Numbered from the stretch's first letter, positions 1-5,863 are shown. The stretch is DNA of 7,223 nucleotides from Promethearchaeota archaeon (GCA_016839425.1 JAEOUI010000168.1:1-7223), one strand, 5' to 3'. The notes: a model not told the origin generated them from the letters alone. Translations and numbers: made by a program.

Positions 1-1485
1 ATGTTTTCAGGAGACCTTACCTATAGAACTGTTTTCAATCAAGATATTGGTGGCTGGGATGTTTCAAATGTAATCAACATGAGCCATGTATTTTATTGCA
101 CTAAATTTTTCAACCAAGACATTGGAGGATGGAATGTATCTAATGTGATAGATATGAGTTATATGTTTAGTGAGACATGGGAATTTAACCAACCCTTAGA
201 AAATTGGAAAGTATTTAGTGTGACAAAAATGGAAGGAATGTTTTATCAAGCTAGCCGTTTTAACCAACTCATTGGAGATTGGAATGTGTCAAATGTAGTG
301 GATATGAGCGGAATGTTCTATAGTTCAAACTTTAACCAACCTATTGGAGATTGGAATGTGTCAAATGTAGTGGATATGAGCGAAATGTTTGCAAGCAGCT
401 ATTTCAACCAAGATCTTGATGGATGGGATGTATCGAGTGTGACAAATATGGCACAAATGTTTGCTTCAGGCTATTTCAACGGTTCAATTGGGTCATGGAA
501 TGTCTCAAATGTAATAGATATGAGCGGAATGTTTGAATTTACTTGGGATTTCAATCAATATATTGGCGATTGGGATGTATCAAGCGTTATAGATTTGAGT
601 AACATGCTTAGATATGCTCATGATTTTAACCAACCGCTAAATAATTGGGATGTGTCAAGCGTTACAACAATGGCGTTAATGTTTTTTGGAGCGGAGTCTT
701 TTAACCAACCATTAAATAATTGGGATGTGTCAAGCGTGTCAACTATGGAGTCAATGTTTACTGATGCTGTGTTGTTTAATAGTATGATTAATAGCTGGGA
801 TGTATCGAGTGTGACAAATATGGCACAAATGTTTTGGGGCGCCCACAACTTCAACCAAGATATTGGTGACTGGAATTTATCGAGTGTGGAGAATATGGAA
901 ATGATGTTTGGTGATGCAGATTCTTTTAACCAAGATATTGGTAGTTGGAATGTGTCCAGCGTGACGAATATGGGAATGATGTTTGCGATTACAAGTGGCG
1001 GATTGGTTGGTTCTTTCAACCAAGATATTGGTGGCTGGGATGTATCGAGCGTGACTAATATGTACGGAATGTTTTTAAGCCAAATTGCTTTCAATCAAGA
1101 CATCAGCGAATGGAACGTGTCTCGTGTGACATCAATGTCTTCAATGTTTTTGGGAAATGAAGCATTCAATCAAGATATTGGTGGATGGGATGTTTCGAGC
1201 GTGACTAATATGAACCAGATGTTTTTTAATGCTATTGCTTTTGATCAAGACATTGGTTCTTGGGATGTATCTAATGTTAATAGTATGTCTGGTATGTTTT
1301 ATAGTGTAACATTATCAACCACGAATTACGACAATCTACTGATAGGATGGGCTTCATTGCCTGAATTACAAGACAATGTCGTCTTCGATGCTGGTAATTC
1401 GCAATGTTCAAGTGCAGGTGTTGTTGCTAAACAGGCCATAATAGACACTTATGGTTGGACGATATACGATTTTGATAACCCTTAA
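1..1485 (+). CDS. BspA-like (DUF285) repeat surface protein, 5'-truncated by window edge
   Basis: Seen: 494 codons open from base 1 to a TAA, made almost wholly of 24-25 residue repeats of the form [20 protein letters not shown]. Seventeen full repeats span residues 12-442. The ATG at base 1 is the Met of the conserved 'MF' that ends a repeat, so it is internal and the real start with any signal peptide lies left of the window. Residues 443-494 ([12 protein letters not shown]..., then [11 protein letters not shown], then IIDTYGWTI) form the closing segment usual for this family. The last residues are DFDNP: no membrane helix, sorting motif or lysine-rich tail is visible, so anchoring, if any, depends on the missing N-terminus. 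Known: such proteins (PF03382) are mostly cell-surface or secreted solenoids involved in adhesion in bacteria, and also occur in archaea and protists. Inferred: an exported adhesin or surface-layer protein, plausibly acquired by transfer. Family call firm, role weak. Confidence 0.9.
   Translation: MFSGDLTYRTVFNQDIGGWDVSNVINMSHVFYCTKFFNQDIGGWNVSNVIDMSYMFSETWEFNQPLENWKVFSVTKMEGMFYQASRFNQLIGDWNVSNVVDMSGMFYSSNFNQPIGDWNVSNVVDMSEMFASSYFNQDLDGWDVSSVTNMAQMFASGYFNGSIGSWNVSNVIDMSGMFEFTWDFNQYIGDWDVSSVIDLSNMLRYAHDFNQPLNNWDVSSVTTMALMFFGAESFNQPLNNWDVSSVSTMESMFTDAVLFNSMINSWDVSSVTNMAQMFWGAHNFNQDIGDWNLSSVENMEMMFGDADSFNQDIGSWNVSSVTNMGMMFAITSGGLVGSFNQDIGGWDVSSVTNMYGMFLSQIAFNQDISEWNVSRVTSMSSMFLGNEAFNQDIGGWDVSSVTNMNQMFFNAIAFDQDIGSWDVSNVNSMSGMFYSVTLSTTNYDNLLIGWASLPELQDNVVFDAGNSQCSSAGVVAKQAIIDTYGWTIYDFDNP
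34..1326 (+). repeat. 17 tandem protein-coding repeats, 72-75 bp period
   Basis: Most units are 25 codons. The units starting at residues 87, 111 and 135 have 24 codons, the unit starting at residue 309 has 30 (insert near GGLVG), and the last has 29. Nearly invariant positions are Phe1, Asn2, Gln3, Trp8, Val10, Ser11, Val13, Met16 and Phe20. Some units are nearly identical at DNA level: bases 271-310 and 343-382 match over 40 nt, and 424-462 matches 796-834 over 39 nt. This points to duplication or conversion within the gene. Confidence 0.93.
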
Positions 1486-1515
1486 TCTTAAGAAATAATC
1501 TATTTATAAAACCTA

Positions 1516-1524
1516 TTTTTTTTT
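1516..1524 (+). terminator. T9 tract downstream of the BspA-like gene
   Basis: Nine consecutive T residues begin 31 bases after the BspA-like stop codon, with no stable hairpin before them, which matches the U-tract type of archaeal transcription end. A 12-base direct repeat, TAATCTATTTAT, lies on either side (1496-1507 and 1532-1543). The call rests on position and composition only. Confidence 0.45.
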
Positions 1525-1535
1525 ATCTATTTAAT

Positions 1536-1691
1536 CTATTTATGAAAAATTAATTTAGAATAATTTTCTGAAATTGTTTTTACTTGTTTAAACTTGCATT
1601 TTCGAGGAATTAAATATAAAAATATAGCATTAGCAAGATAATGAGTTAAACCAAGAGAGATTACTGGAATTATTTTAAATTCAATAATCAT
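1536..1691 (-). CDS. Possible small membrane protein or gene remnant, 51 aa
   Basis: I do not recognise this one. In the roughly 300-base gap between the BspA-like and cold-shock genes, one minus-strand frame stays open from about base 1742 down to a TAG at 1536-1538. From the ATG at 1691 it gives 51 residues: MIIEFKIIPV, then ISLGLTHYLANAIFLYLIP, then a lysine-rich tail (RKCKFKQVK...). This is one hydrophobic helix of about 20 residues followed by a positive cytoplasmic-type tail. The open frame before the ATG (DLILLSFSFYL) is also hydrophobic, so this could be the surviving end of a longer membrane protein. No clear ribosome binding site is visible; a TTG immediately precedes the ATG. In DNA this A+T-rich, about 66 codons without a stop is longer than expected, but A/T-rich non-coding DNA readily yields hydrophobic codons, so it may be spurious. 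Confidence 0.25.
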   Translation of the reverse strand: MIIEFKIIPVISLGLTHYLANAIFLYLIPRKCKFKQVKTISENYSKLIFHK

Positions 1692-1734
1692 CAAATAAAA
1701 GCTAAAGCTTAATAGGATTAAATCATTTGTTTTA

Positions 1735-1772
1735 TTAATTCTTTAAGAATTAACTTTGTTTTATTCTAGAAT
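1735..1772. promoter_or_regulatory. Two palindromes with a shared ATTCT half-site in the cold-shock gene promoter
   Basis: Bases 1735-1753 read TTAATTCTTTAAGAATTAA: two perfect 9-base arms around one T. Bases 1763-1772 read ATTCTAGAAT, a perfect 10-base palindrome. Both contain the half-site ATTCT facing AGAAT, with 3 and 0 bases between halves, and the ATTCT sites start 25 bases apart (1738 and 1763). They sit 24-61 bases ahead of the likely TTG start at 1796, overlapping a weak TATA-like stretch (TTTTATTAAT, 1730-1739). This is where an archaeal repressor would block TBP/TFB binding. The operator role is inferred. Confidence 0.4.
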
Positions 1773-1795
1773 TAACACGTAAATTGGTTTTAAAA

Positions 1796-2044
1796 TTGGT
1801 AAATGGAACAGTAAAATGGTTTAACAACCGTAAAGGTTATGGATTTATTAATTCCGAAGACGGGAACGATGTGTTTGTTCACTATTCTGCGATAAAAACA
1901 GAAGATGGTGAATTTAAATCGTTGAACGAAAACGATAAGGTCGAATTCGAAGTTGTTGATGGAGATAAAGGCCCACAAGCTAGCAATGTAACCATCATTG
2001 AACGAGCACCTCGACAATATCGTCAAAGAAGCGCTAGTTATTAA
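1796..2044 (+). CDS. Cold-shock domain nucleic-acid-binding protein, 82 aa
   Basis: Small cytoplasmic single-stranded RNA/DNA-binding protein of the CspA family, a five-strand OB fold thought to melt RNA structure. Seen: [18 protein letters not shown] at the N-terminus, with RNP1 KGYGFI at residues 13-18, RNP2 VFVH at 26-29, Trp8 and the aromatic Phe9, Tyr15, Phe17, Phe27 and His29 of the binding face, then GPQASNV near residue 64. The start is not ATG. TTG at 1796 gives the family's usual 'M-V/K-x-G-T-V-K-W-F' beginning; TTG at 1784 would add four residues; a stop at 1751-1753 rules out more. No good ribosome binding site precedes either. After the domain a basic tail, roughly residues 69-82 ([14 protein letters not shown]), exceeds the 65-70 residue bacterial form and may add RNA affinity. 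Transcribed alone, with palindromes upstream and a T-rich tract downstream. Family certain; exact start less so. Confidence 0.93.
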   Translation: MVNGTVKWFNNRKGYGFINSEDGNDVFVHYSAIKTEDGEFKSLNENDKVEFEVVDGDKGPQASNVTIIERAPRQYRQRSASY

Positions 2045-2138
2045 GTCCGCTGGAAAAATTGATTAATAAATCAAATATTAAAGTTAAATTAAAAAGTAAA
2101 TAAGAATTCAGTAAATCTTTACGGGATTGTTATTACAC

Positions 2139-2154
2139 TTTTCTTATTTTTTTA
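2139..2154 (+). terminator. T-rich tract after the cold-shock gene
   Basis: A stretch with 13 T in 16 bases, including T7, lies about 95 bases after the cold-shock stop codon, between this gene and the converging SDR gene. There is no clear GC hairpin. It fits an archaeal U-tract terminator by position only. Nothing else is visible in the 163-base gap. Confidence 0.35.
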
Positions 2155-2207
2155 TCCTATCCTTCATAATATTTAATTTTTTTAAATGTTATTTTAGAGG
2201 AATTGAA

Positions 2208-3038
2208 CTATTTCTGAGCCTTTTTTAATTCCTTAGAAAAACGAATGATTCCTCTAACAAATTTCATTGTAGAGTAGCCCTTGACGGTTTTACCATTTTT
2301 CTTGCACTTAGGTACTACATAGGGTAAAATGGTCCTGCAACTCTCCTCGATATTGACCATCACATTTTTTTTTAGCAATTCCATTTCGAGATCAAAAAGG
2401 TCTTTTTGCTTCCAAGATTCAAGAAGAATAGTGTTGCGATTTAAATTCGTATCAATCATACCTGGAAAAAACACATTAATCTTAATATCTTGATTATTAT
2501 AATCGAATTCTTTTGCTAAACACCTTGAAAAAGCAAGAACGCCACCCTTTGATGCCGAATAAATTGTCATATGTTCCTGTGGTCTTTCTGCCCCAGCCCC
2601 AGCGAGAGTAAGAATTCTTCCATAGCCAAGTTTTTTCATATAGGGTAAAACTGCCGCAATTGAATTTATAGCACCTATCAAATTAGTTCCTATTACATCT
2701 AATGCGTTTGAATTAACTTGATCTAGAGGAATATATTCAAATGGACCATAAGTGAGATTAATACCAGCATTGGCTACGAGCACGCGTACCGATCCAAACT
2801 GTTCTACCGTTTTTTTCACGAAAGATTTTAAGGATCGAGGATCTCTCACGTCGCACGGACTACCAAATATATTTTGGTTTCCGAATCGTTCGAATTCTTT
2901 AAGCGTTTTTTTAACATTTGCTTCATTTCGAGAACAGATTGCCACCTTACAACCTTCAATTAAAAAAAGTTTAGCCATTTGTTTTCCAATTCCGTTTGTA
3001 GATCCAGTAATAATGGCCGTTTCATTTTTCATGTTCAT
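2208..3038 (-). CDS. Short-chain dehydrogenase/reductase (SDR), 276 aa, lacking the catalytic Ser
   Basis: A cytoplasmic NAD(P)-dependent oxidoreductase of the classical SDR fold, expected to interconvert an alcohol and a ketone or act on an acyl-CoA; substrate unknown. Seen: cofactor motif TGSTNGIG (residues 11-18), Arg37 after strand 2 (ICSR, favouring NADPH), Asp63-Val64, the NAG motif (90-92), Asn119 in TNLIG, Tyr160 and Lys164 in YSASK, and PG at 192-193. The usual serine about 13 residues before the Tyr is absent: the stretch reads RILTLAGAGAERP, giving Gly147 (Ala146 at -14). The C-terminal 30 residues are rich in Lys and Arg. Start: ATG at 3038, with GTGAT (minus strand, 3045-3049) six bases ahead resembling the archaeal GGTGATC ribosome site; Met3 is the alternative. 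It faces the cold-shock gene and diverges from the reductase gene at 3157, so it is probably its own transcript. Fold certain; activity uncertain because of the missing serine. Confidence 0.92.
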   Translation of the reverse strand: MNMKNETAIITGSTNGIGKQMAKLFLIEGCKVAICSRNEANVKKTLKEFERFGNQNIFGSPCDVRDPRSLKSFVKKTVEQFGSVRVLVANAGINLTYGPFEYIPLDQVNSNALDVIGTNLIGAINSIAAVLPYMKKLGYGRILTLAGAGAERPQEHMTIYSASKGGVLAFSRCLAKEFDYNNQDIKINVFFPGMIDTNLNRNTILLESWKQKDLFDLEMELLKKNVMVNIEESCRTILPYVVPKCKKNGKTVKGYSTMKFVRGIIRFSKELKKAQK

Positions 3039-3044
3039 TAAATC

Positions 3045-3116
3045 ATCACATTCGCGCGAATTTTTTCAATATAATAAAAAACCTTTAGAAGTAATAAGAA
3101 TTTGTACTATAAGTAA
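3045..3116. promoter_or_regulatory. Divergent promoter region with 12-bp palindrome ATTCGCGCGAAT
   Basis: This gap separates the divergent SDR (-) and ketopantoate-reductase-like (+) genes. The minus-strand gene has a TATA-like box read as TTATTATATT (complement of about 3069-3078). The plus-strand gene has CTATAAGTA at 3107-3115, some 42-50 bases ahead of its putative start. Bases 3050-3061 are a perfect 12-base palindrome with an all-GC core, striking in an otherwise A/T-only gap. It lies between the SDR TATA box and its start codon, where a bound repressor would block initiation. The boxes and operator are inferred from position. Confidence 0.42.
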
Positions 3117-3156
3117 TAGATTAATTGAATTTTTTTAGAGAGGAAAAGGTACGGAG

Positions 3157-4077
3157 ATAGAGAACATCTGGATTTGTGGTTTAGGAGGTGTTGGAGGGTA
3201 TTTTGGGGGAAGAATCGCCCATAGAATCTCGGAATTTTATAAAGATAAGTATAAGATCTTTTTTTTAGCCAGGGGTCCACATTTAGAACAAATTAATAAA
3301 AAAGGTCTTGAACTCCACACCAGCAACGGCAAAAAACTAATGTGTCGCCCAAATTTTGCTTCTGATTCTGTTATAGATTTTCCTGCTCCAGACATTTGTA
3401 TTATATGCGTTAAATACTACGATTTAAAGGATCTATTGACATTAATTGGTCCTAAATTAAAGAGCGAAACAGTTGTTCTTCCTTTAATGAACGGCGTAGA
3501 CATTTACGAGAGAATTAGATCGATCTTAAATAATTGTGTGATCTTACCATCATGTGTATATTTGGGCTCGCATATTGAACGACCAGGTGTTGTAATACAA
3601 AAAGGAAACGAAGGATTCGCGTGTTGTGGTCCGGATCCATTACATGCTGAATTTCAATCCAAGATCTTACTTGATTTTTTTAAAGATACGAAAATCGATG
3701 TACGATGGATGGAAAATCCTTATCCTGCGATCTGGGAAAAATATCTACTCGTGGCGTCTTTTGCCTTGGTATGCACTCACACGGGACAGGATTTTGGTGG
3801 TGTTTTGGATAATTTAGAGAACACGAATTTATTGAGGAACATTATGAAAGAAATTGTTGCAATAGTGAATGAGAAAGGAATCATCCTTCCAGAAGATGTG
3901 ATTGAAAAAACTATTGATTTTTGTAGTAATTATCCCGATATTAAGCCGTCTTATACCAGAGATATAGAGAAAGGAAGGAAAAACGAAGGAGATCTGTTCG
4001 GAGAAGCCATAATTAGGATGGGAAAAGAAGTAGGCGTTCCAACACCATTTACTCAATCTATATATAAAATTACTTGA
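3157..4077 (+). CDS. Ketopantoate reductase family (ApbA/PanE-like) enzyme with non-canonical start
   Basis: Family members reduce 2-oxo acids with NADPH; the founding one makes pantoate for pantothenate and CoA. Seen, numbering from 3157: GLGGVGG at residues 8-14 (GxGxxG, Rossmann fold), FLARG after strand 2, MNGV with Asn112, Lys195 in WEKYLLVASF (position of the family's catalytic Lys), and DIEKGRKNEGD with Glu277 (position of the substrate-binding Glu), then GVPTPF near the end. At 306 residues it matches the usual size. The reading frame is open back to a TAG at 3136-3138, yet it contains no ATG, GTG or TTG until the ATG at 3340, which would delete the whole cofactor site. ATA at 3157 aligns with the normal family N-terminus; ACG at 3151 sits 7 bases after a GAGG (3140-3143). 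So either a rare start is used or an ATG was lost or miscalled. The real substrate may be another 2-oxo acid, since paralogues are common. Confidence 0.88.
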   Translation: MENIWICGLGGVGGYFGGRIAHRISEFYKDKYKIFFLARGPHLEQINKKGLELHTSNGKKLMCRPNFASDSVIDFPAPDICIICVKYYDLKDLLTLIGPKLKSETVVLPLMNGVDIYERIRSILNNCVILPSCVYLGSHIERPGVVIQKGNEGFACCGPDPLHAEFQSKILLDFFKDTKIDVRWMENPYPAIWEKYLLVASFALVCTHTGQDFGGVLDNLENTNLLRNIMKEIVAIVNEKGIILPEDVIEKTIDFCSNYPDIKPSYTRDIEKGRKNEGDLFGEAIIRMGKEVGVPTPFTQSIYKIT

Positions 4078-4081
4078 GGAG
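4076..4081 (+). promoter_or_regulatory. Ribosome binding site GAGGAG overlapping the upstream stop codon
   Basis: GAGGAG ends 11 bases before the ATG at 4093, and its first two bases are the last two of the TGA that ends the ketopantoate-reductase-like gene (4075-4077). This supports the 4093 start and cotranscription with translational coupling of the two genes. Confidence 0.65.
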
Positions 4082-4092
4082 ATTAAAATTAC

Positions 4093-4752
4093 ATGCCAAG
4101 CTCAATATTTTCGCACCAAGCTCCGGTTCTTCCCTTGAAAATAAAGTACCCTAAAAAATTTGACGGTACGGCACTTTGTTTAGCAGCATTCATTCCAGAT
4201 ATATTCTTGCCCATAAATTACATATTTAGAGTAGATCTTCGCTTAATATCGCATAGTTTAATTGGACAACTGATATTGACCGTACCTTTAACCATTATTG
4301 CAACAATGCTTTTTTGCAGATATATAGGACCGTTTTGCGCTCGAATTATCGCTCCTGATTGGTTTATCTTAAAACCCTTCAAATACTTTGGCGTTGATGA
4401 ATGGAATTTGTTAAAGAAAAAGCGTTTTGACAGTAGGTTTTTTGTAGTAGCGTCATACTCTGCTTTGATAGGAGGGATATCGCATTTGTTAATGGACTGG
4501 CCGGCGCACGCCCAAGTCGAGTTCTTGTTTCCATGGCTCGTATGGACAAATCCGGACTTTTTATTGGTTTCAATTCTTGATTTCAATACCATTCCAAAGG
4601 ATTCAGCCGTGTCATTTTCTGGTTTAACAGTTTATTGGTTATTATGGACTTTAGAAACCTTCGTTGGCTTCTTAATTTCCTTGTATTTACTCAGATATAT
4701 TAAAAATCGTAATTTATTAAAAAAATGGTATGACTTACCTGATATTCAATAA
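4093..4752 (+). CDS. DUF4184-type integral membrane protein, 219 aa
   Basis: No experimentally known function that I can name. Seen: N-terminal MPSSIFSHQAPVLPLK, then FIPDIFLP (Asp36), SHSLIG (His54), and GGISHLLMDWPAH (His131, Asp135, His139). The pattern 'SH...PD...HSL...SHLxxDxxxH' is characteristic of DUF4184 (PF13803) and resembles the His/Asp layout of the YdjM-like membrane metal-dependent hydrolases, so a metal site facing the membrane is plausible. Hydrophobic segments lie at about 25-45, 55-75, 116-134, 143-162 and 177-201, implying four or five membrane passes; the tail is basic (KNRNLLKKW). It begins 15 bases after the ketopantoate-reductase-like gene with a shared stop/ribosome site, so the two form an operon. 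All the family's His/Asp positions that I recall are present, so the protein looks intact. Family call moderately sure, enzymatic role inferred. Confidence 0.8.
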   Translation: MPSSIFSHQAPVLPLKIKYPKKFDGTALCLAAFIPDIFLPINYIFRVDLRLISHSLIGQLILTVPLTIIATMLFCRYIGPFCARIIAPDWFILKPFKYFGVDEWNLLKKKRFDSRFFVVASYSALIGGISHLLMDWPAHAQVEFLFPWLVWTNPDFLLVSILDFNTIPKDSAVSFSGLTVYWLLWTLETFVGFLISLYLLRYIKNRNLLKKWYDLPDIQ

Positions 4753-4793
4753 TGAGAGTTGTTTACCATTAATAATAGAAAATTAGCTCATTA

Positions 4794-4805
4794 TTTAAAA
4801 AAATA
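4794..4805 (+). promoter_or_regulatory. TATA-like box ahead of the CoA-transferase genes
   Basis: TTTAAAAAAATA lies about 50 bases before the GTG start at 4856, in a 103-base gap after the DUF4184 gene. The distance suits an archaeal TATA box with a short leader. The sequence is A/T-only in an A/T-rich gap, so specificity is low. Confidence 0.35.
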
Positions 4806-4843
4806 CTTAAACTAATAGCACATAAATAATACTATTATTGAAA

Positions 4844-4847
4844 GAGG
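4844..4847 (+). promoter_or_regulatory. Ribosome binding site GAGG deciding the GTG start
   Basis: The stretch GAGGATATC (4844-4852) resembles GGAGGTGATC and lies 8 bases before GTG 4856. It falls inside the frame that would result from TTG 4838, which argues that the longer form is not the real protein. Confidence 0.6.
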
Positions 4848-4855
4848 ATATCATC

Positions 4856-5839
4856 GTGGATTTTGAAATAGTATACGAAGGGAAGGGCGAGATTTTTTGT
4901 AAAAACACGCCATCGGAAGTCCGAAATTGGACAAAAGAAAATAAAGAACGAGCTCTTGTAGATAAGAGAATGAATATCAAGGAAGCAATAAGAAGGTTCG
5001 TAAAAGATGGCGATTATTTGGCGATTGGTGGATTTGGTCATGTGAGAATCCCAATGGCCGCAATTTTTGAGATCGTTCGACAAAAGAAAAGAGAATTAAG
5101 TGTTGCTGGTCATACTGCTGTTCAGGATATAGATGTTCTCATGGCAGGAGGGTGCATTAAGGCAGTTGATATAGCTTACGTTGTGGGATTTGAACTTAGG
5201 GGCCTTTCAACCGTTCAGCGACGACTTTTTGAGAGCGGACAAGTTAAATTTTGTGAATATACTAATGGTGCTTTAGCATATCGCTTGCGAGCGGGAGCAC
5301 AGGGCGTACCATTCATTCCAGTAAAAGTAATGTTAGGAACGGATACTATGAAAAACTCTCCTGGAAAAATTGTGAAATGCCCATTCACGGGCGAGAAAGT
5401 TTTATTACTTCCATCATTGAATCCAGATATTCTCGTCATGCATGCACATCGTGCGGATAAGTATGGGAATATTCAGATTGATGGGACTATCGTGAAGGAC
5501 GACCTCCAAGCAAGAGCTTCGAAAAGGGTAGTAGTGACCGTAGAAGAAATCGTTGACGAAGAATTTATAAGAAAAGAGCCCGGAAGGACGATAATTCCGT
5601 TTTATATGGTCGACGCCGTTGTAGAACAGCCTTGGGGCTCACATCCAGGAAATATGCCATATAAGTATTATTTTGACCACGATTGGACAGAAGCTTGGTT
5701 AGCAGCTGGAAGAGCAAAGGACCCTTCCGTGCTAGAAGTATTTATGAAGGAATGGATTTACAGTTTAGATAATTTCGATCAATATCTCTCTAAACTGAGT
5801 CAAGATAGGCTCGATAAGTTAAAAATAGCAGAATTATGA
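4856..5839 (+). CDS. Class I CoA-transferase, subunit A (glutaconate CoA-transferase type), 327 aa
   Basis: Alpha chain of a heteromeric cytoplasmic enzyme that moves CoA from an acyl-CoA to a free carboxylate by a covalent glutamyl-CoA intermediate on the partner subunit. Seen: DGDYLAIGGFGHVRIP (residues 51-66) with the GGF turn typical of subunit A, GTDTM near 161, PFTGEK at 176-181, MHAHRADKYGNIQIDG at 195-210, VVVTVEEIVDEEFIRK at 225-240 and GSHPGNMPY at 261-269. Length matches the roughly 320-residue Acidaminococcus GctA, far longer than acetoacetate-type alpha chains (about 220-230). An N-terminal extension of about 38 residues precedes the core; I recall it in archaeal and deltaproteobacterial relatives. 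GTG at 4856 is preferred because GAGG (4844-4847) lies 8 bases before it; TTG at 4838 would add six residues and has no such site. The natural substrate (glutaconate, another dicarboxylate or a short acyl acid) cannot be read from sequence. Subunit B follows after 24 bases. Confidence 0.92.
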   Translation: MDFEIVYEGKGEIFCKNTPSEVRNWTKENKERALVDKRMNIKEAIRRFVKDGDYLAIGGFGHVRIPMAAIFEIVRQKKRELSVAGHTAVQDIDVLMAGGCIKAVDIAYVVGFELRGLSTVQRRLFESGQVKFCEYTNGALAYRLRAGAQGVPFIPVKVMLGTDTMKNSPGKIVKCPFTGEKVLLLPSLNPDILVMHAHRADKYGNIQIDGTIVKDDLQARASKRVVVTVEEIVDEEFIRKEPGRTIIPFYMVDAVVEQPWGSHPGNMPYKYYFDHDWTEAWLAAGRAKDPSVLEVFMKEWIYSLDNFDQYLSKLSQDRLDKLKIAEL

Positions 5840-5863
5840 TAATAGAAAATTAGAATAGTAGAA

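Noticed and set aside
618..1094. 158-codon minus-strand frame inside the BspA-like gene
   Set aside because: It is the complement of the repeat array (repeating TLDTSQ... units mirror the WDVSSV repeat), so it is a shadow of a periodic gene, not a separate one.
1..1326. CRISPR array or DNA-level tandem repeat
   Set aside because: The 72-75 base period is a coding repeat with conserved residues and no spacer/repeat alternation.
1697..1711. AAGCTAAAGCTT near-palindrome in the gap before the cold-shock gene
   Set aside because: Short, with central mismatches, and further from any start; not distinguishable from chance.
2752..3138. 128-codon plus-strand frame opposite the SDR gene, ending just before the reductase
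   Set aside because: It overlaps the conserved N-terminal half of the SDR in antisense and shows no family pattern. It ends in the same frame as the ketopantoate-reductase-like gene, but the TAG at 3136 separates them and the reductase N-terminus begins after it.
3340..4077. Start of the ketopantoate-reductase-like gene at ATG 3340
   Set aside because: This would remove the GxGxxG cofactor motif and strand 2, both of which are encoded intact just upstream in the same frame.
4218..4592. 124-codon minus-strand frame opposite the DUF4184 gene
   Set aside because: Antisense to a well conserved membrane protein with all motifs in the plus frame; no start signal or protein-like pattern.
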